The position numbers and the translations under genes are program-made. DNA of 64,000 nucleotides, from positions 2,852,001 to 2,916,000 of the forward strand of contig NZ_CP051154.1 in NCBI RefSeq assembly GCF_012317045.1, in the 5' to 3' direction. The notes beneath the pieces are model-generated. The model was given only the letters and a program-made list of their open reading frames with translations. It made no database searches and was not told the origin of the DNA. Below, in pieces: positions 36,191 through 44,444 of the stretch. Numbering within the stretch: position 1 is the stretch's first letter; the number at the start of each line of letters is the position of its first letter. The DNA comes from Leifsonia sp. PS1209. GTDB taxonomy: Bacteria > Actinomycetota > Actinomycetes > Actinomycetales > Microbacteriaceae.

Positions 36191-37035
36191 GCGAACCCGG
36201 CACCGCATCCGGACAGGACACCGAGCTGGAACACGGCCACGTCGAGCTCTCCGCCGTCACCCTCGACAGCGAGTTCATCGCGGGCGACGAGGTCGCGACC
36301 CCCGACATCGCCGAGTACGCCCTGCGGCTCGGCGACGACTCCCTCGTGCTCGCCCAGCGGCTCGGCGGCTGGATCTCCCGCGCCCCCGAGCTGGAGGAGG
36401 ACGTCGCCCTCGGCAACATCGCCCTCGACCTGCTCGGGCACGCCCGGTCGCTCCTGCGCTACGCGGGCACGGCATCCGGTCGGTCGGAGGACGACCTCGC
36501 ATACTGGCGCGACGAGCACGAGTTCCGCTCCGCGCACCTGATGGAGCAGCCGAACGGCGACTTCGCGCACACCATCGTGCGGCAGTTCGCCGTGGCGCAC
36601 TATCTGTTCGAGCTGTACGCGCGGCTGCGGGCATCGTCCGACCCCGTGCTCGCCGCCATCGCGGCGAAGGCCGTGAAAGAGGTGGACTACCACCGCGACC
36701 ACGCCGACCAGTGGATGCTCCGCCTCGCGCTCGGCACCGACGAGTCGCGCCGCCGCACCGTCACCGCCCTGTCCGACCTGTGGCCGAACGTCGACGAGCT
36801 CTTCACCGACGACGAATTGTTCGACCGGCTGGAGGACGTGGCGCCGCGACCGTCGTCGCTGCGGCCGGCGTTCGACGTGAGCATCCGGCCTGTTCTCGAC
36901 GAGACCGGCCTCGAACCGCCGGCCGTGTTCTCCGCCTCGGGCGGCGGCAGACACGGACGGCACTCCGAATACCTGGGACCGCTGCTCGCCGAGATGCAGG
37001 TGCTCGCCAGGCAGTTCCCCGGGGCCACCTGGTGA
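36187..37035 (+). CDS. paaC: Phenylacetyl-CoA 1,2-epoxidase subunit C
   Basis: 282 aa ferritin-like protein, structural partner of PaaA: LRLGDDSLVLAQRLGGWISRAPELEEDVALGNIALDLLGHAR-type region and EVDYHRDHADQWMLRL. In E. coli this subunit has lost the diiron site and supports PaaA. GTG start overlapping paaB; its own stop overlaps the paaD GTG. Confidence 0.95.
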   Translation: MSEPGTASGQDTELEHGHVELSAVTLDSEFIAGDEVATPDIAEYALRLGDDSLVLAQRLGGWISRAPELEEDVALGNIALDLLGHARSLLRYAGTASGRSEDDLAYWRDEHEFRSAHLMEQPNGDFAHTIVRQFAVAHYLFELYARLRASSDPVLAAIAAKAVKEVDYHRDHADQWMLRLALGTDESRRRTVTALSDLWPNVDELFTDDELFDRLEDVAPRPSSLRPAFDVSIRPVLDETGLEPPAVFSASGGGRHGRHSEYLGPLLAEMQVLARQFPGATW

Positions 37036-37529
37036 GCGGCCACTTCGCCGACGCGCACCAGGCCTGGGCCGTCGCCGCCTCCGTCGTCGATCCCGAGGTT
37101 CCCGTGCTCACGATCGACGACCTGGGGGTGCTGCGCGAGGTCACCGTCACCGACGACGGCGTCAACGTGGTCGTCACCCCGACGTACAGCGGCTGCCCGG
37201 CGATGGAGACGATCCGTGCGGACGTCGTCCGGGCGCTCAGTGCGGCGGGCTTCGGCCCCGTCACCGTGCGCCTCGCCCTCGCCCCCGCCTGGACCACCGA
37301 CTGGATCAGCGACAAGGGCAAGGCGGCGCTGGCAGCGTTCGGCATCGCGCCGCCGACCGGGGCCGCACCGGCGGTGGACGGGCCGGTGCGCATCCGGATG
37401 GCCGTGAAGTGCCCGAACTGCCAGTCGCTCGACACCCGCGAGGTCTCGCACTTCGGCTCGACGTCCTGCAAGGCGCTGTACGAGTGCTCCGCCTGCGGGG
37501 AGCCATTCGACTACTTCAAGGTGCTGTGA
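37032..37529 (+). CDS. paaD: PaaD, iron-sulfur assembly/maturation factor of the epoxidase
   Basis: 165 aa. A MIP18/DUF59 domain (VVDPEVPVLTIDDLGVL, TPTYSGCPAMETI) is followed by a C-terminal zinc-ribbon-like domain with four Cys (CPNC and CSAC pairs) plus a lone Cys in STSCKALYE. It is needed for maturation of the Fe-S reductase. GTG start overlapping paaC; the TGATG junction overlaps paaE by one base. Confidence 0.93.
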   Translation: MSGHFADAHQAWAVAASVVDPEVPVLTIDDLGVLREVTVTDDGVNVVVTPTYSGCPAMETIRADVVRALSAAGFGPVTVRLALAPAWTTDWISDKGKAALAAFGIAPPTGAAPAVDGPVRIRMAVKCPNCQSLDTREVSHFGSTSCKALYECSACGEPFDYFKVL

Positions 37530-38617
37530 TGGCGCGCGCCCGTTTCCACACGCTCGCCGTCGCGGACGTGCGGCCCCTCACAGCGGCCAGCGTCGAGGTG
37601 ACGTTCGCGGTGCCGGACGAGCTCCGCGGCGAATACGACTACCAGCCGGGGCAGCACGTCGCCCTGCGCGCCACCGTCTCCGGCCGCGAACTGCGCCGCA
37701 GCTATTCGATCTGCCGCCCTCCAACGGCCGGGAGCATCAGCGTCGCCATCAAGCGCGACCTGGGCGGGGCGTTCTCCACCTGGGCGACCAGCGAGCTGAA
37801 GGCGGGAGACCGGATCGACGTGATGAGCCCGCAGGGCACCTTCACCACCGACCTCGCCGCGCTGGACGGGAAGCACATCGTCGGGATCGCGGCCGGTTCG
37901 GGCATCACGCCGCTGATGGCGCTCGCGCACAGCATCCTGTCGGCGTCGGAGACCTCGCAGTTCACGCTCGTCTACACGAACAGGACGGCGATCGACGTCA
38001 TGTTCCTCGAAGAGCTGGCCGACCTGAAAGACCGGTTCCCCTCCCGGCTCGCGCTGCACCACGTGCTCTCCCGCGAGCAGCGTTCCGCTCCTCTTCTCTC
38101 CGGCCGCATCGACGACGAGCGGTTCCGCAGGATGCTCGACGTGCTCATCCCGCCCACGACCGTCGACGAGTGGTTCCTGTGCGGTCCGTTCGAACTGGTG
38201 CAGCTGTGCCGGGATGTGCTCGAATCGGTGGGCGTCGACCGCTCGCACATCCGGTTCGAGCTGTTCACCACCGGCGAGCCGACGCAGGTCACCGGAGACG
38301 CCGGGCATCCGGTGATCGCACGCGAGGGCGACAAGACGGTGCAGATCGAGTTCACGCTCGACGGCCAGACCTCCACGGTGGACACCCCGGTGGACGCGAA
38401 CGAGTCCGTGCTCAACGCCGCACTGCGGGTGCGACCGGATGTGCCGTTCGCGTGCGCAGGCGGGGTGTGCGGCACCTGCCGGGCCCGGCTGGTCAGCGGG
38501 GACGTGCGGATGACGGAGAACTACGCGCTGGAGCCGGAGGAGCTGGAGCGCGGATACGTGCTCACCTGCCAGTCGCATCCACTCACCGACCGCGTGGTGG
38601 TCGACTATGACGGATAG
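37529..38617 (+). CDS. paaE: Phenylacetyl-CoA epoxidase reductase subunit
   Basis: 362 aa three-domain reductase: FAD domain (RRSYSICRPPTAGSISVAIKR), NAD(P) domain (GIAAGSGITPLMALAHSIL; FLCGPFELVQ), and a C-terminal plant-type 2Fe-2S ferredoxin (CAGGVCGTC, then TCQSHP). It feeds electrons from NADPH to PaaA. The one-base overlap with paaD implies coupled translation. Confidence 0.95.
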   Translation: MARARFHTLAVADVRPLTAASVEVTFAVPDELRGEYDYQPGQHVALRATVSGRELRRSYSICRPPTAGSISVAIKRDLGGAFSTWATSELKAGDRIDVMSPQGTFTTDLAALDGKHIVGIAAGSGITPLMALAHSILSASETSQFTLVYTNRTAIDVMFLEELADLKDRFPSRLALHHVLSREQRSAPLLSGRIDDERFRRMLDVLIPPTTVDEWFLCGPFELVQLCRDVLESVGVDRSHIRFELFTTGEPTQVTGDAGHPVIAREGDKTVQIEFTLDGQTSTVDTPVDANESVLNAALRVRPDVPFACAGGVCGTCRARLVSGDVRMTENYALEPEELERGYVLTCQSHPLTDRVVVDYDG

Positions 38618-38638
38618 CACCGCGCGGAGGGAGCGCCG

Positions 38639-39409
38639 ATGATCGACCTCACCATCACGGACAGCATCGCCAGGATCACGCTGAACGCCCCGGAGAAGCT
38701 GAACGCGCTCGACGAGACGGGCCTGCGCGAACTCTCCGCCGCATACGGCGAGGCCGAGGCGGCCGGCGTGCGCGCCCTCGTGCTCACCGGCGCGGGGCGC
38801 GCGTTCTGCGCGGGGCGAGACATCGCCGGAGTGGATGCGGCGACCGACGACGTGAGCGGATACCTCGACGGCCTGGTCACGCCGCTGCTGCGCCGGATGA
38901 GCGCCTTCCCCGCGCCGACCTTCGCCGCTGCGCAGGGCGCATCCCTCGGCGTCGGGCTCGGGCTTCTCCTGGCGACCGACGTGGTCTACGTGGCGGAGGA
39001 CGCCAAGATCGGCTCGCCGTTCGCCGCGCTCGGCGCACTGCTCGACTCGGGAGGGCACTCGCTCTTCGTGACGAGGCTGGGGCCGCACAAGGCCCTCGAC
39101 CTCATCTACACCGGGCGGCTGATGAGCGGGACGGAGGCGGTGGCGTCCGGCCTGTTCAGCAGGGCACTTCCCGCCGACGAGCTGCAGACCGCCGTGTCCG
39201 CTGCTGCCGAGACGGCGGCATCCGGAGCGACAGCGGCGCTGCTGGCCAGCAAACGGATCGTGGCGGCCATCCGGGACGGCGAGCTGGCGCTGTGGGATGC
39301 GGTCGCCGCGGAGAACCGTGCGCAGGCCGAACTGCGCGACACGGCCGACTACCGCGAGGGGTTCGCGGCGTTCCAGCAGAAGCGCCGGCCGCAGTTCCGC
39401 GGGGAGTGA
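38639..39409 (+). CDS. paaG: Ring-1,2-epoxyphenylacetyl-CoA isomerase-like (PaaG)
   Basis: 256 aa crotonase fold: LNAPEKLNALDE, FCAGRDIAGVDAA (oxyanion hole with the conserved Asp region), ALGALLDSGGHSLFVTRLGP and a C-terminal YREGFAAFQQKRRPQFRG typical of PaaG and PaaB2-type isomerases. It should convert the ring epoxide to oxepin-CoA. GGAGGGAG lies before the ATG, 21 nt after paaE. It closes the rightward block. Confidence 0.88.
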   Translation: MIDLTITDSIARITLNAPEKLNALDETGLRELSAAYGEAEAAGVRALVLTGAGRAFCAGRDIAGVDAATDDVSGYLDGLVTPLLRRMSAFPAPTFAAAQGASLGVGLGLLLATDVVYVAEDAKIGSPFAALGALLDSGGHSLFVTRLGPHKALDLIYTGRLMSGTEAVASGLFSRALPADELQTAVSAAAETAASGATAALLASKRIVAAIRDGELALWDAVAAENRAQAELRDTADYREGFAAFQQKRRPQFRGE

Positions 39410-39506
39410 CGCGCGGGGTGACTCTGACGCATCCCGTCGCGAGTCGTTCGTTACGTCACGTTGCGGCGCACGTGCATCCCGGGCCGTCGTCGCGCATTCT
39501 GGCTTC

Positions 39507-40895
39507 ATGACCCGTCAGATCCGATTCAACGCCTTCGACATGAACTGCGTCGCCCACCAGTCCTCCGGCATGTGGCGACACCCGGACGACCAGGCCTGGC
39601 GGTACAAGGACCTCACGTACTGGACCGAGCTGGCCAAGCTGCTGGAGCGCGGCGCGTTCGACGGCATCTTCATCGCGGACGTGCTCGGCACCTACGACGT
39701 CTACGGCGGCTCCAACGAGGCGGCCATCCGGCACGGCGCACAGGTGCCCGTGAACGACCCCATCCTGCTGGTGTCGGCGATGGCGCTCGTCACCGAGCAC
39801 CTCGGATTCGGGATCACGGCCGGAACGGCGTACGAGCACCCGTACCCGTTCGCCCGCCGCATGTCGACGCTCGACCATCTGACCAACGGACGCGTCGGCT
39901 GGAACGTCGTCACCGGCTACCTGCCCTCCGCCGCGCGCAACATGGGCCACGACGACCAGCTGCAGCACGACGACCGCTACGACCAGGCCGACGAGTACCT
40001 CGAAGTGCTCTACAAGCTGTGGGAAGGCTCGTGGGAGGACGACGCCGTGATCCGCGACCGCGAATCCGGGGTGTTCACCGACCCGTCGAAGGTGCACGAG
40101 ATCGGCCACCAGGGCAAGCACTTCACGGTGCCGGGCATCCACCTGTCCGAGCCGAGCACCCAGCGCACGCCGGTGATCTACCAGGCAGGCGCCTCCAAGC
40201 GCGGCATCTCGTTCGCGGCGGAGAACGCCGAGGCGATCTTCGTGGCAGCCTCCACCAAGGAGGGGCTGAAGGAGACGGTCGCCAAGCTGCGGGATGCGCT
40301 CGAAGCCGCCGGCAGGGACCGGTACGCCGCACGCATCTACACCCTCCTCACGATCATCACCGACGAGACCGACGAGAAGGCGCAGGCGAAGTTCGAGGAC
40401 TACCTGCAGTACACGAGCGACGAGGGCGCGCTGGTGTTCATGTCCGGCTGGATGGGCGTCGACCTGTCGCAGTACGACCTGGACGAGCCCATCGGCAACG
40501 TCAAGAGCAACGCCATCCAGTCTGCCGTGGCCAACTTCCAGCGGCCGAACGCCGACGGCGGTGAGTGGACGGTGCGCGACATCGGCCGCAACGGCGTCAT
40601 CGGCGGGCTCGGCCCGTTCATCGTCGGCGGGGCCGTGAGCATCGCCGACCAGCTGCAGGAGTGGGTCGACGAGACGGACGTGGACGGGTTCAACCTCGCG
40701 TACGCGATCACACCCGGCACGTTCGAGGACATCGTCGAGTTCGTCATCCCGGAGCTGCGGAAGCGCGGTGCATACCCGGAGGAGTACGTGGAGGGCAGCC
40801 TGCGCCACAAGCTGCACGGCGCGGGCGACCGCCTGCCGGAGAACCACCGCGGCGCCCGCTACCGCATCGGGGCCACGGCGGCCGCGCAGCAGTAG
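39507..40895 (+). CDS. FMN-dependent monooxygenase, NtaA/SnaA/DszA family
   Basis: 462 aa, luciferase-like TIM barrel. Family motifs: NCVAHQSSGMWRHP, FIADVLGTYDVYGGS, FGITAGTAYEHPYPFARRMSTLDHLT, GRVGWNVVTGYLPSAARNMG and PVIYQAGASKRGISFAAENAE. Such enzymes oxygenate sulfur, nitrogen or chelate compounds with reduced FMN from a separate reductase, which is not seen nearby. The ATG has no Shine-Dalgarno; CATTCT lies 7 nt upstream. It stands alone after the paa island. Confidence 0.88.
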   Translation: MTRQIRFNAFDMNCVAHQSSGMWRHPDDQAWRYKDLTYWTELAKLLERGAFDGIFIADVLGTYDVYGGSNEAAIRHGAQVPVNDPILLVSAMALVTEHLGFGITAGTAYEHPYPFARRMSTLDHLTNGRVGWNVVTGYLPSAARNMGHDDQLQHDDRYDQADEYLEVLYKLWEGSWEDDAVIRDRESGVFTDPSKVHEIGHQGKHFTVPGIHLSEPSTQRTPVIYQAGASKRGISFAAENAEAIFVAASTKEGLKETVAKLRDALEAAGRDRYAARIYTLLTIITDETDEKAQAKFEDYLQYTSDEGALVFMSGWMGVDLSQYDLDEPIGNVKSNAIQSAVANFQRPNADGGEWTVRDIGRNGVIGGLGPFIVGGAVSIADQLQEWVDETDVDGFNLAYAITPGTFEDIVEFVIPELRKRGAYPEEYVEGSLRHKLHGAGDRLPENHRGARYRIGATAAAQQ

Positions 40896-40902
40896 AATCC
40901 CC

Positions 40903-40936
40903 TGTCTGTCTACCGCTCGACGGCAGACGGACGGAC
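40903..40936 (+). terminator. Imperfect hairpin after the monooxygenase gene
   Basis: CTGTCTGTCTACCG and CGGCAGACGGACGG face each other around CTCGA with a few bulges. No T-run follows. The rest of 40937-41083 is GC-rich with no convincing gene. Confidence 0.4.
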
Positions 40937-41083
40937 AATCACCGCAAGGCGGCACAGGGCTTCAATGCGCCGACCCCACGTGGCGCCGGACGCGCGGGTA
41001 ACGCTCCGGCGCCGCGGCGTGTGCGGCGGGGCCGGGCGGATGCGCGCCGGCGGCCGCGCGGGCTGCACCAGCCGTCGTGCTTG

Positions 41084-42319
41084 TCAGGCGCCGATGGCCG
41101 GGGTGGGCGCCGTCGGCGGGTGCGGCAGGTGCTTCGTGTACGAGGCAAGCAGCAGCAGGGCGGACAGCGCGGCCAGCACGACGAGGGCGATGAACAGGCC
41201 GATCGTGCTGAGCGGCGGGGTGATCGCCGCCATGATCGTCGGCACCAGGAAGCCGGCGTACGCGACGGCGTAGAACATCCCGGTCAGCCCGGCGAGGTCG
41301 CGGGGCGTCGCGATGCGCTGCACCTCCAGCAGCCCGGACACCAGGGCGACGCCCATGCCGGCGCCGAGCACCACGCTCGCCGCGGCGCCCAGCCACAGCG
41401 ATCCCCACGCGACGGCGCCGGTGAGCACCACCAGTCCCGCCGCGATGATGACGAGCGCCGCCACCAGGCCGCGCGCGCTGGAGACGGAGTGCAGCCGCTT
41501 CGCGATCGGCTGCACCAGCGACGCGACGCCGAGCGCCACCACCGTCAGCACCGTCGCGTATCCGAGGCCCCACTCACCGGTCTGCTTCGCCAGCAGCACG
41601 GGGAGGTAGCCGTATGCCAGGGCGGCGGCCGCGAAGATCCACGGCGCCGCGACGATCACCACACGCCGGAACCGCTTGTGCCCTGCGCCCGGGATGCGCA
41701 GCTGCGCCACGAGCGGACCGCGCTCACCGCCGTTGGTCGCGGTCTCCGGTGCGCGCAGCACCAGCCACGCGAACGGCAGGGTCAACAGGATGTGCACGGC
41801 GAACGGCAGCTCCTCGCCGAGCGGGGTGAACTGGGCGATCCCTCCGGCGACGAGCGCGCCGGTGGCCGAGCCGAGGGTGAAGGCGAGGGAGGAGCGTCGT
41901 GCGCCTGCCGCCGCATCCACCCCCGGCTCGAACCGTGGGGAGGACACCTCCTTCATCCAGCTGGTGCCCACCGCCATCGCGATGCCGACGGTGATGCCGG
42001 AGAGTAAGCGGCCAATGTAGATCGGCACGGGCCCGAACGTGCCGAGCGCGAGGCTCGCGCTCGCCAGCACGGCGGTGAGCACGCCCACGAGCATGAGCGG
42101 CCTCCTGCCGTGCCGGTCGGAGAGCGGCCCCGCGATGAGCAGGGCGGGCGCGAGACCGAGCACGTACACGCCGAGGAACATGTTGACGGTCAGCTCGGAG
42201 TAGTGCTGGACGTCCTTGTACATCAGCAGCAGCGGGCTGAACTGGTTGCCGCACCAGGAGCAGAAGAACATCAGCGCGAACACGATGCGCCACGGCGGCG
42301 CCTGCGTCGTGCGGCTCAC
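41084..42319 (-). CDS. MFS transporter
   Basis: 411 aa, about 12 membrane helices. Motif A-like GPLSDRHGRRPLMLVGVL lies between TM2 and TM3, and GSATGALVAGGIAQF between TM5 and TM6; the central loop is APETATNGGERGPLV. The GTG start overlaps the GntR stop by 4 nt (GTGA), so the regulator and transporter form one unit. The substrate is unknown; an exporter of a metabolite or drug-like compound, or uptake of an organic acid, are both possible. Confidence 0.85.
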   Translation of the reverse strand: MSRTTQAPPWRIVFALMFFCSWCGNQFSPLLLMYKDVQHYSELTVNMFLGVYVLGLAPALLIAGPLSDRHGRRPLMLVGVLTAVLASASLALGTFGPVPIYIGRLLSGITVGIAMAVGTSWMKEVSSPRFEPGVDAAAGARRSSLAFTLGSATGALVAGGIAQFTPLGEELPFAVHILLTLPFAWLVLRAPETATNGGERGPLVAQLRIPGAGHKRFRRVVIVAAPWIFAAAALAYGYLPVLLAKQTGEWGLGYATVLTVVALGVASLVQPIAKRLHSVSSARGLVAALVIIAAGLVVLTGAVAWGSLWLGAAASVVLGAGMGVALVSGLLEVQRIATPRDLAGLTGMFYAVAYAGFLVPTIMAAITPPLSTIGLFIALVVLAALSALLLLASYTKHLPHPPTAPTPAIGA

Positions 42320-42975
42320 AGCGCCCCCTGGTTCCTTGCGATGTGGGCGCGCAACTGCTCGTCGAACGCGGCGCTGCCGCTGTTGCCGGTGCCGTCGTCG
42401 CCGTCGCCGTTGCCGTCGCCCAGCGCGGCGAGCAGCGCCTCGTGGTCGGCGAGCGAGTCGGCGAGCGTGCCGGGCCGCACTCGGAACAGCTGGTGCCGGA
42501 TGCGCTGCTGCCTGTCCCTGAGCATCCCGAAGAAGTGCACGGCCAGGTCGTTGCCCGACGCTTCCACGATCGCGGCGTGGAACCACTGGTCGGCCTCCAC
42601 GAACCGCTCGACGTCGTCCGCGGCGATGGCGGCGCGCTGCTCGGTGAGCGCGTCGTCGAGGGCCGTCAGCAGCGTCTCGTCGGGACCGCCCGCATCCAGG
42701 ATGCGGCGTGCGGCTCCCACCTCGATGACCTCGCGCAGGTCGAGCACGTTCTGCGCCTCCCTCGGCGGCATCGGCGTCACGACGGCGCCGCGCCGGGACT
42801 CCAGGGTGAGCAGCCCCTCGGCGGCGAGACGCAGGAACGCCTCGTGCACCGGCGTGCGGCTGACGCCGAGCTCCGCACCGACCTGGGCCTCGCTGAGGAG
42901 CGCGCCTCCGGGCGCCGTCCCGCTGAGGATGAGTCGTTTGGTGGTGGCGTACGCAAGCTCTGCCGCGGGGATCAT
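42316..42975 (-). CDS. GntR-family (FCD) transcriptional regulator
   Basis: 219 aa. Winged helix (LSEAQVGAELGVSRTPVHEAFLRLAAEGLL) then an FCD ligand domain with metal-binding-type residues (DQWFHAAIVEASGN, ...LADHEALL). It has an unusual Gly/Asp-rich stretch (DGNGDGDDGTGNSG) near residue 190. The ATG follows a TAGACT hexamer by 6 nt without a Shine-Dalgarno, so it is probably leaderless. A tandem palindrome covers the region upstream of the -10. Confidence 0.88.
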   Translation of the reverse strand: MIPAAELAYATTKRLILSGTAPGGALLSEAQVGAELGVSRTPVHEAFLRLAAEGLLTLESRRGAVVTPMPPREAQNVLDLREVIEVGAARRILDAGGPDETLLTALDDALTEQRAAIAADDVERFVEADQWFHAAIVEASGNDLAVHFFGMLRDRQQRIRHQLFRVRPGTLADSLADHEALLAALGDGNGDGDDGTGNSGSAAFDEQLRAHIARNQGAL

Positions 42976-42990
42976 GGCCCCAGTCTACGC

Positions 42991-43015
42991 GCTTGCATGC
43001 AAGCTTGCGTACAAG
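42991..43015. promoter_or_regulatory. Tandem CTTGyrtrCAAG operator of the GntR/MFS unit
   Basis: A perfect 14-bp palindrome GCTTGCATGCAAGC (42991-43004) is joined to a second copy CTTGCGTACAAG (43004-43015). They lie 4 bp upstream of the TAGACT -10 (42987-42982), so binding would block RNA polymerase. Likely the autoregulatory site of the GntR protein. Confidence 0.75.
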
Positions 43016-43037
43016 CCCCGGCTTGCGCGAATGCCGT

Positions 43038-44378
43038 TCAGCTCACACGCGCCGAGAGCAGCCTGCGTACCGCGGCGAGCGGGATCGGCACCCACGACGG
43101 CCGGTGCCGTGCCTCGTACGTCACCTCGTACACCGCCTTGTCCAGCTCGAACGCGTCGAGCAGCTGCTGGTGTTCCGCCAGGGCCGGTCCTGCGACCGAG
43201 GCGTACCCGTCGAGGTACGCCTGCCGTGCCCTGGCCGCCCATGCGCTCGCGTCGATCGGCGGCTCCCGCCTGGCCAGCGACCCGGCGACGTAGTCGAACG
43301 AGCGCAGCATTCCCGCCACATCCCGCATCGTCGCATCCGGGATCGCTCGCTCGGACAGCGGCCGCAGCGGCTCCCCCTCGAAGTCGATGAACTGCCAGCC
43401 TCGCTCCGGCGAGTACAGCACCTGCCCGAGGTGCAGGTCGCCGTGGATGCGCTGCAACAGTGGATGCGGCTCCTCGGCGGCCACCTCGTACACCGCCGCG
43501 ATCCCCGCCCGCAGCTCAGCCACCTCCGGCACTTCGCTGGACGTGATCGTGAGGCGCTGGAACATCCCGTCGAGGGCGAGCGCCACGTCGTCCCGCGTCG
43601 CGGTCTTCGTCGGGAGCGCCTGGGCGAGCGACAGGTGCAGCTCGGCCGTCCCAGCTCCGAGCGCCCACGCCCGCTCGGCGAAGTCCTCTCCCCGCTCCGC
43701 CGCGCTCACCGCGAGCTCCCAGCCGTCCTCCGCTCCGGTGAGGAAGTCCTGCACGAGCGCCAGCTCACCCGATGCGCGGCCGGCGCCGGTGGGCGACGGC
43801 CAGCTGCCGGTCAGCCAGCCGAGCAGCGCCGGGGTGCGCAGCGATCCGCCGGCCGTCAGCGCGGCCAGGGTCGACACATCCGGGTTCTCGCCGTCTTGCA
43901 CGACCCGGAAGACCTTGATGAGCGCGAGCCTGCCACCCTCCAGCTCGCCCACGATCGACGTGTTGGACTGCTCGCCGGTGAGCTTGCGAGACGACCGGAC
44001 CACGATGGGCGCGCCGAGCGTGTGGCCGAGCGCGTCCGCGTCCCTGCCGTCGACGCCGAGCGCCCCGTCCATCAGCGCGACGAGGGCGGCGACGTACGCT
44101 TCCTCGTCCGGGCCGTCGTAGAGGTAGCGGCCGCCCGCCTCGCCGATGAGCGCGGTGGGGTCGCCGTCCGCCCGCGGTCTGGCGACGACGGGCACCTGGT
44201 AGACGCGCGGCGTGCGCGGCGCGTCGTCGGCGAAGAAGTGCGTGACGATGCGCACGTCATCGTCCGCGTGTCCGGTCTCGAAGGACGCCAGCAGCCGCAG
44301 GCGCGGTTCGACGCTCTTGGTCGAGTACCAGCGCTGGCGCCGCATCCATGACCCGACGAGCTCGGTGAGTTCGGTCAT
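43038..44378 (-). CDS. Maltokinase-like trehalose/glycogen-pathway kinase
   Basis: 446 aa, phosphotransferase fold: MRRQRWYSTK near the N-terminus, RIHGDLHLGQVLYSPERGWQFIDFEGEP (catalytic and metal-binding loops), and the C-terminal EVTYEARHRPSWVPIPLAAVRRLL typical of actinobacterial maltokinases (Mak, feeding GlgE with maltose-1-phosphate). No glgE or treS gene is in the window, so the substrate is inferred from the family. The start at 44378 is probably leaderless (TACGGT 6 nt upstream). Confidence 0.8.
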   Translation of the reverse strand: MTELTELVGSWMRRQRWYSTKSVEPRLRLLASFETGHADDDVRIVTHFFADDAPRTPRVYQVPVVARPRADGDPTALIGEAGGRYLYDGPDEEAYVAALVALMDGALGVDGRDADALGHTLGAPIVVRSSRKLTGEQSNTSIVGELEGGRLALIKVFRVVQDGENPDVSTLAALTAGGSLRTPALLGWLTGSWPSPTGAGRASGELALVQDFLTGAEDGWELAVSAAERGEDFAERAWALGAGTAELHLSLAQALPTKTATRDDVALALDGMFQRLTITSSEVPEVAELRAGIAAVYEVAAEEPHPLLQRIHGDLHLGQVLYSPERGWQFIDFEGEPLRPLSERAIPDATMRDVAGMLRSFDYVAGSLARREPPIDASAWAARARQAYLDGYASVAGPALAEHQQLLDAFELDKAVYEVTYEARHRPSWVPIPLAAVRRLLSARVS

Positions 44379-44444
44379 ATTTGCACCGTACGCCCGCGGG
44401 ACGGAAAACCGCGAGACCACCCTGGCAACACGGAGGAACGCGTT

